From assembly GCA_002699485.1 (NCBI GenBank), contig PAAV01000014.1, positions 1 to 64,000 on the forward strand: DNA of 64,000 nucleotides, in the 5' to 3' direction. The stretch is from Chloroflexota bacterium (lineage in GTDB: Bacteria; Chloroflexota; Dehalococcoidia; Lucifugimonadales; UBA2962). Shown piece by piece: positions 1 to 7,241 of this stretch. Below the pieces are notes generated by a model, which saw only the letters and a program-made list of their open reading frames with translations, was not told the DNA's origin and did no database searches. The position numbers and the translations under genes were made by a program. The first letter of the stretch is position 1. Each line of letters opens with the position of its first letter.

Positions 1-304
1 ACAGGGTATAGAGGCAGAGGTGATAGATTTAAGATCTCTCAGGCCACTGGATATAGAGACATCGGTAAAATCTGTTGAGAAAACAGGTAGAGCTGTAGTA
101 GTTGAAGAGAATTGGAAGACTGGAGGATTTGGAGCTGAAATCAGTAGCAGTTTGCAAGAAAATGTATTTGATTACCTTGAATCTCCGATAATTCGGATAT
201 GTGGAGAGGAAGTGCCAATGCCTTATAATCAGAAACTTGAATCTATTGTAATCCCAAATTCCAATAGAGTGGTTAGAGAAATTAAAGGAATGTTAGAAGT
301 TTGA
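1..304 (+). CDS. 2-oxoacid dehydrogenase E1 component, beta subunit (C-terminal part)
   Basis: This is the last hundred or so residues of a transketolase-type E1-beta subunit; the reading frame is open at the window edge (frame 2), so the gene begins upstream. The visible part is the C-terminal domain, with the family pattern VIDLRSLRPLD near the left edge, then a segment (KTGRAVVVEENWKTGGFGAEI) that normally contacts the partner subunit. With E1-alpha it would carry out ThDP-dependent decarboxylation of pyruvate or a related 2-oxoacid and reductive acylation of the lipoyl group on E2. The E2 gene follows within 30 bases, so the two are one operon. The substrate cannot be told from this fragment. 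A second complete E1-beta lies at 24818-25801. Confidence 0.88.
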   Translation, partial: QGIEAEVIDLRSLRPLDIETSVKSVEKTGRAVVVEENWKTGGFGAEISSSLQENVFDYLESPIIRICGEEVPMPYNQKLESIVIPNSNRVVREIKGMLEV

Positions 305-332
305 TGACACATGTTAAATGGGGTTTGTGCTT

Positions 333-1604
333 ATGTCTGATGAATTAAAAATGCCTCAGATGGGGTATGACATGAAGGAAGGAACTATAGTTCGATGGTT
401 GTTTGAAACTGGCAGCCACGTAGATAAAAACGAAGTTGTGGCTGAGATTGAGACAGACAAGGCGGTCGTAGAGTTTCAAACTTATCTGGAAGGTTTCATT
501 ACTCAGATTTTAGTAAAAGAAGGCGAAACCGTCCCGGTAGGTGAAGTTATAGCTTTAGTTGGTTCTAAAGATGAAATTGTTGAAACAGAGTCTGAAATTG
601 TGGAGGAAGAAGTACAAATAATTACTCAAGAACCTGAATCTTTAGAGACAGAGCCAGTGGAAACAGCTATATCAACCTCAAACGAGATAGCTGATTCAAA
701 TAGTACTATTGGTAATGTTTCAGTCAAGGCTTCGCCAGTCGCCAGGAAATTAGCAAGAGAAAAAGGATATGACTTAAGTAAAATTACAGGTACCGGGCCA
801 GCTGGCCGTATAACCCGTGAAGATGTTGAGTCGTATGTACCTTCCGAAACTGAAGGTCAATCAATAATTTCGGTAAATGAAGCACCAACAGAGACAGTGG
901 AATCAGATGCATCAATTAATGATCAGAGTTCGACTTTAACAAAAATGCGGCAGCAGATTGCCAGAGTTACAGTTAAAAGCAAGACTGAGATACCGCATTT
1001 CTATATATCTGTTGACGTTGACATGACTAAAGCAATAGAGATGCGCAAGCAAGTCAATAAGAGCCAGGAATATGACGGGCTGGAAGTTTCAATTAATGAT
1101 TTAATATTAAAGGCTTGCGTAAATCCTTTAATAAAATACCCTAAATTCAATTCGTCATTTTCAGATAAAGGTATAGTTACTCATTCAAAGATCAATATAG
1201 GCATTGCCATTTCTCAAGAAGCGGGTCTCATGGTGCCAGCCATCATGGATGTTCAAAACAAATCCTTAAAAGAAATTTGTATTGCCAGTAAAGACTTGGC
1301 CCGAAGATCCAATGAAGGAACCATTACTACAGAAGAATACGCGAGAGGCACGTTTGCTGTAAGTAATTTAGGAATGTTTAACGTTAAATCTTTTGTAGGA
1401 ATAATATACCCTCCCCAATCAGCGATGCTTGCGGTAGGAAGCGCTACCCAGCAGGCAATTGCTGTTGAAGGAAATGTTGTAATAGCAGAAATAATGACTG
1501 CAACAATATCAGGTGACCATCGAGTAGTTGATGGTGCGGAAGCAGCGTTGTTTATCAACGAAGTCAAAACGATATTAGAAAATCCATACCAATTATTGAT
1601 ATAG
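333..1604 (+). CDS. Dihydrolipoamide acyltransferase (E2) of a 2-oxoacid dehydrogenase complex
   Basis: Core acyltransferase that carries the swinging lipoyl arm. Domains in order: a lipoyl domain (residues 1-75) with the lipoylated lysine in ETDKAVVEF; an acidic Glu/Thr-rich linker; a peripheral E1/E3-binding domain around 130-165 (SPVARKLAREKGYDLSKITGTGPAGRIT); and the catalytic domain from about 200 to the end, with the active-site motif DHRVVDG. An ATG at 318 adds five residues; I prefer 333 because E2 proteins usually begin close to the LKMPQMG strand. It follows E1-beta and precedes thyX. The DKA signature resembles pyruvate dehydrogenase E2, but the substrate is not certain. No E3 gene is in the window. 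Confidence 0.92.
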   Translation: MSDELKMPQMGYDMKEGTIVRWLFETGSHVDKNEVVAEIETDKAVVEFQTYLEGFITQILVKEGETVPVGEVIALVGSKDEIVETESEIVEEEVQIITQEPESLETEPVETAISTSNEIADSNSTIGNVSVKASPVARKLAREKGYDLSKITGTGPAGRITREDVESYVPSETEGQSIISVNEAPTETVESDASINDQSSTLTKMRQQIARVTVKSKTEIPHFYISVDVDMTKAIEMRKQVNKSQEYDGLEVSINDLILKACVNPLIKYPKFNSSFSDKGIVTHSKINIGIAISQEAGLMVPAIMDVQNKSLKEICIASKDLARRSNEGTITTEEYARGTFAVSNLGMFNVKSFVGIIYPPQSAMLAVGSATQQAIAVEGNVVIAEIMTATISGDHRVVDGAEAALFINEVKTILENPYQLLI

Positions 1605-1607
1605 AAC

Positions 1608-2423
1608 ATGAATAAAAAAGAACTAGACATGTTAAAGCAGCCTGAAATATACCTTACTACGCGTACGTCTGTTGACTGGACTCAAGTTGCTGAGTTTTTG
1701 GCTGATCAAGGGGTGCCGCCAATACCAGACAGTATTAGGGCAGGAAAAGATGAGTCTGCTGCAGTCGTCGAGATTTCAGCGCGAATGTGTTACATGAGTT
1801 ATGGACGTGGCAGAAAAGACATAGCTGACTTTATAAACAACCTTTTGTATCGTAAAGATGGTAGTGTGCTAGAACATGTTAATTTTGGATTCGTTATTAC
1901 AGGGATATCGCGCAGCTTAACTCATGAATTAATCAGGCATAGAGCAGGTTTTGCATATAGTCAACGCTCTCAAAGGTACGTCGACGAATCTGGAGCATCT
2001 TTTGTTATTCCACCGGCCTTGGTAAATGAAACTTTTAGCAATGATAAAGTTAACGAACTGTTTAATAAAGCGATGGAAAATGCCTCAACAAGTTATGAAG
2101 AATTAGTGAATTCACTGGAAGAATCCTTAGATGAAAGTTTATTCGAGAAGAAAACTGATAGACGTAAAGCGATACGCCAAGCTGCTCGTTCGGTGTTACC
2201 CAATGCGACCGAGACTAAGTTGTTTGTTACAGCAAATGTAAGAGCCTGGAGGCATTTTATTGAGATGCGATCTACTCCTTATGCTGATTGGGAAATTAGG
2301 CGAATGGCTATACAAATATTAAATTTATTAGTAAAAGAAGCACCTTTACTATTCGGTGATTTCAAAATCGAAGAATTACCCGATGGAACATCTATAGCAA
2401 CACCATTGCACTCCAAAGTCTAA
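1608..2423 (+). CDS. thyX: Flavin-dependent thymidylate synthase
   Basis: Makes dTMP from dUMP using FAD and methylene-tetrahydrofolate. The ThyX signature RHRAGFAYSQRSQRY is at residues 110-124, and the dUMP/FAD-binding C-terminal block RAWRHFIEMRSTPYADWEIRRMA is present. At 271 residues it is longer than the minimal family size (about 215-250), mainly through an N-terminal extension. The signature has eight residues between RHR and the serine of SQRY, whereas the textbook motif is RHRX7S. The start lies 3 bases after the E2 stop, so it is probably translated from the same transcript, although the functions are unrelated. No thyA was seen in the window. Confidence 0.93.
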   Translation: MNKKELDMLKQPEIYLTTRTSVDWTQVAEFLADQGVPPIPDSIRAGKDESAAVVEISARMCYMSYGRGRKDIADFINNLLYRKDGSVLEHVNFGFVITGISRSLTHELIRHRAGFAYSQRSQRYVDESGASFVIPPALVNETFSNDKVNELFNKAMENASTSYEELVNSLEESLDESLFEKKTDRRKAIRQAARSVLPNATETKLFVTANVRAWRHFIEMRSTPYADWEIRRMAIQILNLLVKEAPLLFGDFKIEELPDGTSIATPLHSKV

Positions 2424-2456
2424 CTTTGTAATTTGACCAGTTGGATTTAGTAAATC

Positions 2457-3986
2457 TTAAGAATCTTTTGTATTGGACGCTTTTTCCGCCTCTAGATGTT
2501 TTTTGTGGTTCCATGCCATAAAAATTGTGGGTAATAAAGCTATTGCACAAGCTACAACAGCGATAATGAAGAACTCCGTGAATAAATTCATTCCAATATC
2601 CATTACTTCTCCGGAATATGCCTCGATATTCGCGAGTGTCACTTCGGAAGATTCTCCCTCAGTCGGTATAGGCAGTTGCAAGCCAGACACGAGAGTGAAA
2701 AACCTTTGTGAGCCCCATGCTGTGATTGCAGCAAGCCCCAAAGTCATGCCAACAAGTCTCATAGCGGTTATAACACCTGCAGCAGCGCCTCTATCACCGT
2801 GGCTAACAGGCTCAGTGCCAGCTAAAGCAATAGGTGATATCAGAATTCCAAAACCAAAACCAGTGACTACCAAAGGTATGGACATTACTGGGTCTGATAT
2901 GGATAGTGACCACCCAGACATTTCGTAAAAACCCCAAATTGTTAAAGCTAAACCGATTAATGAAGGTATTCTGAAATCCATTTTTTGACATGCAATTCCA
3001 CCAACAATTGCTCCCACCGGCATTGCAATAGTCATTCGCATCAATCTTAACCCGCCCTCTAAAGGTTCCTTTTCCATAACTGTTGTCGTCATAAATGGTA
3101 TTGTCACCATTCCAACTATGAGGGCACAGCCGACAAGTAGATGAGAGAGATTAGCTGCTACGATTGTGGGACTAGCAAACATTGAGTTAGGTAACAAAGG
3201 CTCGTCAGCTGTTTTTTGACGCAGTATGAAGGCGATTAAAAACACTCCAGTAAGTACAAAAAACAGAGTGAGCATTAGGCCTGGACGGTCTATCCATGAT
3301 AAAGCTAAAGTCAGGGAAGATAAAGAGAGGGCTATTAATATACCTCCCAAATAATCCACCTTAGATTTAAATACAGGACTAGGCTTTAAAAGAAGGAACA
3401 AGGGAATTAAAGTCATAACTCCTAAAGGAATGTTCATCCAAAAGATCCAAGGCCAGGTTAGATATTTTGCTACCAGACCTCCCCATAAAGGTCCAATTAC
3501 CCCTCCTGCTTCAGCAGCTCCAATGATGAGTCCCAAAGCAAGCCCTCTTTGACCGGCAGGGAAAAGGTCTCCTACTATTGCAATTGCCACAGGTAACATT
3601 GCTCCTGCAGCCATAGCTTGAAAAACTCTAATAGCTATCAACCATTCCATACTTCTGGCCAAAGCGGCAAAAACTGAGAAAATCATAAAAATGACCATAG
3701 CACCAGCAAATACACGCCGATGCCCAAGTGCATCAGACATCCTGCCTATTAATGGCATAGCCGCAACATATCCAAGAAGATATGCAGTGATAGTCCATGA
3801 TGCTGTATCCAACTGGGTTATTGGGACACGAAAATCAATCATGATTTCAGTTAATACTGTAACCATCACAGTTTGATCGTCTGCAGCCACAAAAACCCCA
3901 AAGGCAACGGGTATTAATGCAAGATAAGGTGATATCCGCTGGGAATTGTGTTTACTTTCATTATTAGTCGTTTGTGATTCGATCAA
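2457..3986 (-). CDS. MFS transporter, DHA2 (14-helix) drug/lipid exporter family
   Basis: A 509-residue polytopic membrane protein. The MFS motif A (GRMSDALGHRR) sits between helices 2 and 3. The antiporter motif C region (GGVIGPLWGG) is in helix 5, marking a proton-driven exporter. Length and hydrophobic segments fit the 14-helix EmrB/QacA group. Directly upstream, 10 bases away, is an LppX/LprG-type lipoprotein gene. In mycobacteria the same order, lipoprotein then MFS (lprG-Rv1410c/P55), exports lipids to the envelope, so a lipid or amphiphile is a reasonable guess as cargo. Drug export is the alternative. It converges on thyX with only 33 bases between them. Confidence 0.9.
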   Translation of the reverse strand: MIESQTTNNESKHNSQRISPYLALIPVAFGVFVAADDQTVMVTVLTEIMIDFRVPITQLDTASWTITAYLLGYVAAMPLIGRMSDALGHRRVFAGAMVIFMIFSVFAALARSMEWLIAIRVFQAMAAGAMLPVAIAIVGDLFPAGQRGLALGLIIGAAEAGGVIGPLWGGLVAKYLTWPWIFWMNIPLGVMTLIPLFLLLKPSPVFKSKVDYLGGILIALSLSSLTLALSWIDRPGLMLTLFFVLTGVFLIAFILRQKTADEPLLPNSMFASPTIVAANLSHLLVGCALIVGMVTIPFMTTTVMEKEPLEGGLRLMRMTIAMPVGAIVGGIACQKMDFRIPSLIGLALTIWGFYEMSGWSLSISDPVMSIPLVVTGFGFGILISPIALAGTEPVSHGDRGAAAGVITAMRLVGMTLGLAAITAWGSQRFFTLVSGLQLPIPTEGESSEVTLANIEAYSGEVMDIGMNLFTEFFIIAVVACAIALLPTIFMAWNHKKHLEAEKASNTKDS

Positions 3987-3996
3987 GATATTAGGC

Positions 3997-4740
3997 TTAT
4001 TCTAATTCAGTAATTGAGGGTACCTCGATTTCAACCGGCACATTGAACTTATCCATTGTGACGAGCCTAATAGTACCATCAATATCGGATACTTTGGCTT
4101 TGCCTATAAATTTTATCTCATTAAGAGCAAAATCATTTTTGTTAATAATTGCTTCGACAACCACGCTTCCATTCTCTAGAGTTTCACCTAATAATGAACC
4201 TAAATGAATAGTTGATAAGTCGCCTTTAATTTTATAATTTGATGATTCCAGAGTTGGGTCTAATAGAAATTCTGTACCTGTCATTTTCTCTAACAGAGAG
4301 GCCATGCCTTCGCTGGTGTTAAAAAACCCTCCGAGATTAACAGTGGGTTCAATTTGCTCCCACACACCAGTTAATGGGTTTGTAAGATAATTATCTTTGC
4401 CAATGGCAACCAACATTGACCTTATGGGGAAGGCTCCAAACATTCCTACAAATTCGGCGGCAAGCAAGTCAGGTGGCTGCACATCGCCTGAAACCTCTTC
4501 TACGTTCAATCCGGGCAGAAATTCAGTTGCACCTACCTCATGTGTCATCTTAAAGTTAAAAGAAGTTAAGGTTGTCATGTACTCACCGGATTTGCTAATT
4601 ACATCAGATACAGTTAAAGCCACGATTTCAGGTTCTTTTTCAACCGTTATTATCTCTGGTTCTGAACAGCCAAAAGTAATAGCTAGTGTAAGAATTATAA
4701 ATACGGTTATAGATATAGATTTCATTTTTTCAATCACCAT
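3997..4740 (-). CDS. LppX/LprAFG-family lipoprotein
   Basis: A 247-residue exported lipoprotein. The N-terminus is a signal peptide ending in a lipobox (LAITFGC), so it should be acylated on cysteine and held on the outer face of the membrane. The mature part shows the LppX/LprA/F/G pattern: a helix with SGEYMTTLTSFNFKM, then alternating strands including ATEFLPGLNVEEVSGDVQPPD and a segment (YLTNPLTGVWEQIEP) typical of the family. In mycobacteria this fold has a hydrophobic cavity that carries lipids. An internal ATG at 4725 (MKSIS) would also give an intact signal peptide. The next gene downstream is the MFS exporter, and the gene before it encodes a zinc-ribbon microprotein. Confidence 0.82.
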   Translation of the reverse strand: MVIEKMKSISITVFIILTLAITFGCSEPEIITVEKEPEIVALTVSDVISKSGEYMTTLTSFNFKMTHEVGATEFLPGLNVEEVSGDVQPPDLLAAEFVGMFGAFPIRSMLVAIGKDNYLTNPLTGVWEQIEPTVNLGGFFNTSEGMASLLEKMTGTEFLLDPTLESSNYKIKGDLSTIHLGSLLGETLENGSVVVEAIINKNDFALNEIKFIGKAKVSDIDGTIRLVTMDKFNVPVEIEVPSITELE

Positions 4741-4772
4741 AATATTTTAAAAATTTAGCAGCAGTTCTTTAT

Positions 4773-4886
4773 CTAAGGATCTGAGCAATCACGGATAAAT
4801 CCACAATTTAAACATCTTAACTTGCAATGGATCCCTAATAGTTCAGCCCCACAAATATCGCATATTCTAGCAATTAACCAATTCAT
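4773..4886 (-). CDS. Small zinc-ribbon-like protein (37 residues)
   Basis: A short reading frame encoding about 37 residues, or 40 if translation starts at the ATG ending at 4895. It has two closely spaced cysteine pairs: CDIC near residues 9-12 and CKLRCLNC around 21-28, then GFIRDCSDP at the C-terminus. This layout resembles small bacterial zinc-ribbon proteins ending in a conserved NCG-x-x-RDC-SDP tail, known to me only as uncharacterised proteins. It lies 32 bases upstream of the lipoprotein gene on the same strand and just downstream of the terminator at 4909-4940, so it would be the first gene of the lipoprotein-MFS transcript. Function unknown; metal binding is inferred from the cysteines. 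Confidence 0.6.
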   Translation of the reverse strand: MNWLIARICDICGAELLGIHCKLRCLNCGFIRDCSDP

Positions 4887-4908
4887 ATTACACATACTTA
4901 ATTAAAAA

Positions 4909-4940
4909 TAAAGGCTCCGCCATGTTTGGCGGAGCCTTTA
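4909..4940 (-). terminator. Rho-independent terminator after the surface-protein gene
   Basis: A strong inverted repeat: AAGGCTCCGCC (4911-4921) pairs perfectly with 4928-4938 across the 6-base loop ATGTTT, and flanking A-T pairs extend it. Read on the minus strand, the stem is followed by a T-rich tail (about 4899-4909). It lies 30 bases beyond the stop codon of the minus-strand surface-protein gene and so most likely ends that transcript. Confidence 0.85.
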
Positions 4941-4970
4941 TAAATACTCAAATTAATATTTCTGCTTACT

Positions 4971-6104
4971 TTAATTTATTCTCCGAGTTCTAACAACTAA
5001 CATTCCTCCGCCAACTATCATCAAAGATGCGAAGATCAACGCTAAGCTCATCATGTGAGAGCTTAAGAGATATGATAGTGAAGCATCACCTGTGGCTGGT
5101 AGACCTAAACCTAGATCGCCGCCGGCAGCTGAAAGTTCACCTTCACTTAAAGTGTATGTTGCAATTGCTTGAGCTGCAGTATAAGCCTGGTCGGCTCCAC
5201 CTTCATCAGCGCTTGCTGTAATCGTTCCATCAGCATTTGCATCAACTCCGCTTTGAGCACTTTCCAAATAACCTTTAACAGAAGTTAGCTGGATTTTGGC
5301 AGATTGTGCGGTTGTTTTACTTGTAGCAATGTCAATTTGATCTGAAGCCGCGGCCGCCCATGAATTAATGTTAGCTTGCACTGCTGCTACATTGGCTGCG
5401 TTTTCGGCTACTGTATCATCACTTGGTGCTTCTGCTGCAGCATATGCTGCATGATCAAGGCTAGCAGAATTTGTTAGGACAGAGCTAATTGCATCTTTAG
5501 CGCTATTAGCATTACTTATTACGTCGTCTAAAGTGCTTGCATCCATCGCTTTATTCACGTGGGCTAATGCTGAGGATATAGAACTTTGTAAGTCTGTTAT
5601 CACTCCAGACTCTGATCCACTAGGCCATTCAACAAGTAAATGGCGAACATGAGTAATCACGTCTAGGGGAACTCTGTGACTGTACGCATACACGCCTGAG
5701 CTTTCTGCATCTGGAACACCAGACGGCTCGACGGTTATGACGAATTTATTGTATCCGGCTATAAGATTCTCCCCGGCACTAGATACATAGGTATGGCTTA
5801 CATTGCCACTTTCTATGCTCAAAATGCCGACATTTAATAATGTAGAACCATCGTCACTAATAAGCCAGCCTTCTAATTGTTTTCCAGCCTCTTGTGCAGC
5901 TACTTGCTCCATTGTTATGGTCAGTGTATCTCCAGGCAAATTAGTGTCTGAAATTACAGCAGTCCTGGAAGGCACACTAGATGCCTCTGAAGCAACGGCT
6001 ATGCTAGTCGTAAAGACCAAGCTCATCACTAGAGTTAAGAAAACCGCGACCTTGGTCGCAGGTCTGTTTATGGACATATTGCTAAAAACCCCCTGTTTCG
6101 ACAT
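4971..6104 (-). CDS. LPXTG-type surface protein with an RskA-like domain
   Basis: A secreted, probably wall-anchored protein. Read from the TTG at 6125, it has a signal peptide at about 25-47 ending near VASEASS. Residues 55-155 resemble the extracellular domain of RskA-type anti-sigma factors (LEGWLISDDG, then YNKFVITVEPSGVPDAESSG). A long Ala/Ser/Asp-rich helical region follows at about 160-330. The C-terminus has a sorting signal: LPATG (342-346), a hydrophobic segment (358-378) and a basic tail RTRR. The likely start is the ATG at 6104 (MSKQG); an ATG at 6077 (MSINR) also leaves the signal peptide intact. No sortase gene is in the window. Function unknown; it lacks the cytoplasmic sigma-binding part of a true anti-sigma factor. 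Confidence 0.7.
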   Translation of the reverse strand: MSKQGVFSNMSINRPATKVAVFLTLVMSLVFTTSIAVASEASSVPSRTAVISDTNLPGDTLTITMEQVAAQEAGKQLEGWLISDDGSTLLNVGILSIESGNVSHTYVSSAGENLIAGYNKFVITVEPSGVPDAESSGVYAYSHRVPLDVITHVRHLLVEWPSGSESGVITDLQSSISSALAHVNKAMDASTLDDVISNANSAKDAISSVLTNSASLDHAAYAAAEAPSDDTVAENAANVAAVQANINSWAAAASDQIDIATSKTTAQSAKIQLTSVKGYLESAQSGVDANADGTITASADEGGADQAYTAAQAIATYTLSEGELSAAGGDLGLGLPATGDASLSYLLSSHMMSLALIFASLMIVGGGMLVVRTRRIN

Positions 6105-6148
6105 ACCAATATGACGCCATGTCAATCACGAAACGGTATCATATGAGA

Positions 6149-6166
6149 GCGCCTACGCATAGGCGC
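6149..6166 (-). other. GC-rich hairpin in the leader of the surface-protein gene
   Basis: GCGCCTA (6149-6155) pairs with TAGGCGC (6160-6166) around a 4-base loop, in otherwise AT-rich DNA. It lies between the putative promoter (6177-6206) and the start codon, so it would be in the 5' untranslated region. No T-run follows, so it is not an obvious terminator. It could stabilise the mRNA or be a regulatory site. Confidence 0.4.
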
Positions 6167-6176
6167 GCACGGGGTT

Positions 6177-6206
6177 ATTTTAGCATAAACTCCACGAATC
6201 TCCCAA
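6177..6206 (-). promoter_or_regulatory. Putative sigma-70-type promoter for the surface-protein gene
   Basis: On the minus strand, TTGGGA (6201-6206) and TAAAAT (6177-6182) are separated by 18 bases, about 70 bases upstream of the ATG at 6104. The rest of the 6126-6446 intergenic region holds the hairpin at 6149-6166 and, at its other end, the SDR promoter. I see no gene in it. Confidence 0.4.
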
Positions 6207-6410
6207 AATAATCTAGCTAATTTTGCATTAGAGTTGCATGATTTATGCATAAAACCTAAAGATTTTTGGCGTTTTAACGACTGTGTAGACTGATCCACGT
6301 AAATATCATAAAAAAAAACTTCTTTACTAACGCGAAAAAATGGCATTTTTTCAAATTTTTGAATAACGGAGACATATTGCCTAATAAAACTCTGCTTTTT
6401 GCCTATGAAA

Positions 6411-6439
6411 TTGACATAAAAACATTAGAAACTTACACT
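6411..6439 (+). promoter_or_regulatory. Promoter of the SDR gene, placed for a leaderless transcript
   Basis: TTGACA (6411-6416), a 17-base spacer and TACACT (6434-6439) form a near-consensus promoter. The -10 box ends 7 bases before the ATG at 6447, so transcription should start at or within a base or two of the start codon. There is no Shine-Dalgarno sequence, consistent with a leaderless mRNA. Confidence 0.6.
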
Positions 6440-6446
6440 CAATTCA

Positions 6447-7208
6447 ATGAAACGATTACAAAACAAAGTAACAATTATCACGGGCGCATCAAGTGGGATT
6501 GGCAGAGCGACAGCTAAACTTTTTGCAGAAGAAGAAGCTCATGTATATTTGTGCGATATACAAGACGAAATGGGTGAAGAACTGACGGCTGAAATAGTGA
6601 AATCTGGAGGGCATGCCAATTATTGTCATCTAGATGTTAGAAATGAGGACGAATGGATAGCAGCGTTAAATAAGATATTCGACATACATGGGCGAATCGA
6701 TATTTTGGTTAACAATGCAGGAATTGGTGGAGCGCCAATACACCTTAAAATCGAAGACTACCCGGTTGACCAATGGGATAAAACTATTGCGATAAATGCT
6801 ACAGGTGTTTTTTTAGGCACAAAGCAAGCTGCTCGTTTTATGAAACAAACGGGTGGCGGTTCAATCATAAATATTTCATCTGTTTACGGGTTGGTTGGTA
6901 CGACTCGAGGCGCTTCATACACTGCTTCTAAAGGGGCAGTTCGTATTTTTACAAAAGCGGCTGCAGTGCAGTATTCCAGAGATAACATCAGAGTTAATTC
7001 TGTACATCCCGGATTCATAGATACCCCTCAGGCGGCTATGCTGTTAGACGATCAGAAGGTACGCCAGGAACTAATTAATCTAACTCCAGTTGGTAGATTG
7101 GGTACAGTTGACGACATCAAATATGGGATTCTCTATCTGGCATCGGATGAATCCAGTTATATGACAGGTTCCGAATTCGTAATTGATGGTGGAATTACGG
7201 CAAGGTGA
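6447..7208 (+). CDS. Short-chain dehydrogenase/reductase (SDR)
   Basis: A classical SDR of 253 residues, an NAD(P)-dependent oxidoreductase of the cytoplasm. The cofactor-binding motif TGASSGIG is at residues 12-19, NNAG at about 90, and the catalytic Ser and YxxxK (YTASK) at about 145-162. The C-terminal block YLASDESSYMTGSEFVIDGG is typical of the FabG / cyclopentanol-dehydrogenase-like group. The acidic residue after strand 2 (CDIQDE) suggests NAD rather than NADP. Substrate unknown. It stands alone between divergent and convergent neighbours, with its own promoter. A related SDR with the same C-terminal motif is at 42077-42826. Confidence 0.88.
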   Translation: MKRLQNKVTIITGASSGIGRATAKLFAEEEAHVYLCDIQDEMGEELTAEIVKSGGHANYCHLDVRNEDEWIAALNKIFDIHGRIDILVNNAGIGGAPIHLKIEDYPVDQWDKTIAINATGVFLGTKQAARFMKQTGGGSIINISSVYGLVGTTRGASYTASKGAVRIFTKAAAVQYSRDNIRVNSVHPGFIDTPQAAMLLDDQKVRQELINLTPVGRLGTVDDIKYGILYLASDESSYMTGSEFVIDGGITAR

Positions 7209-7241
7209 TAATAGGTTTTCCAAAATAAGTTGATAATTTAG

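Noticed and set aside
2440..2456. Short inverted repeat between thyX and the MFS gene as a bidirectional terminator
   Set aside because: The stem is AT-only and about 5 bp, too weak to call.
6122..6346. 74-codon minus-strand frame upstream of the surface-protein gene
   Set aside because: Lies over the predicted promoter and hairpin, with low-complexity composition and no similarity to known proteins; better explained as leader DNA.
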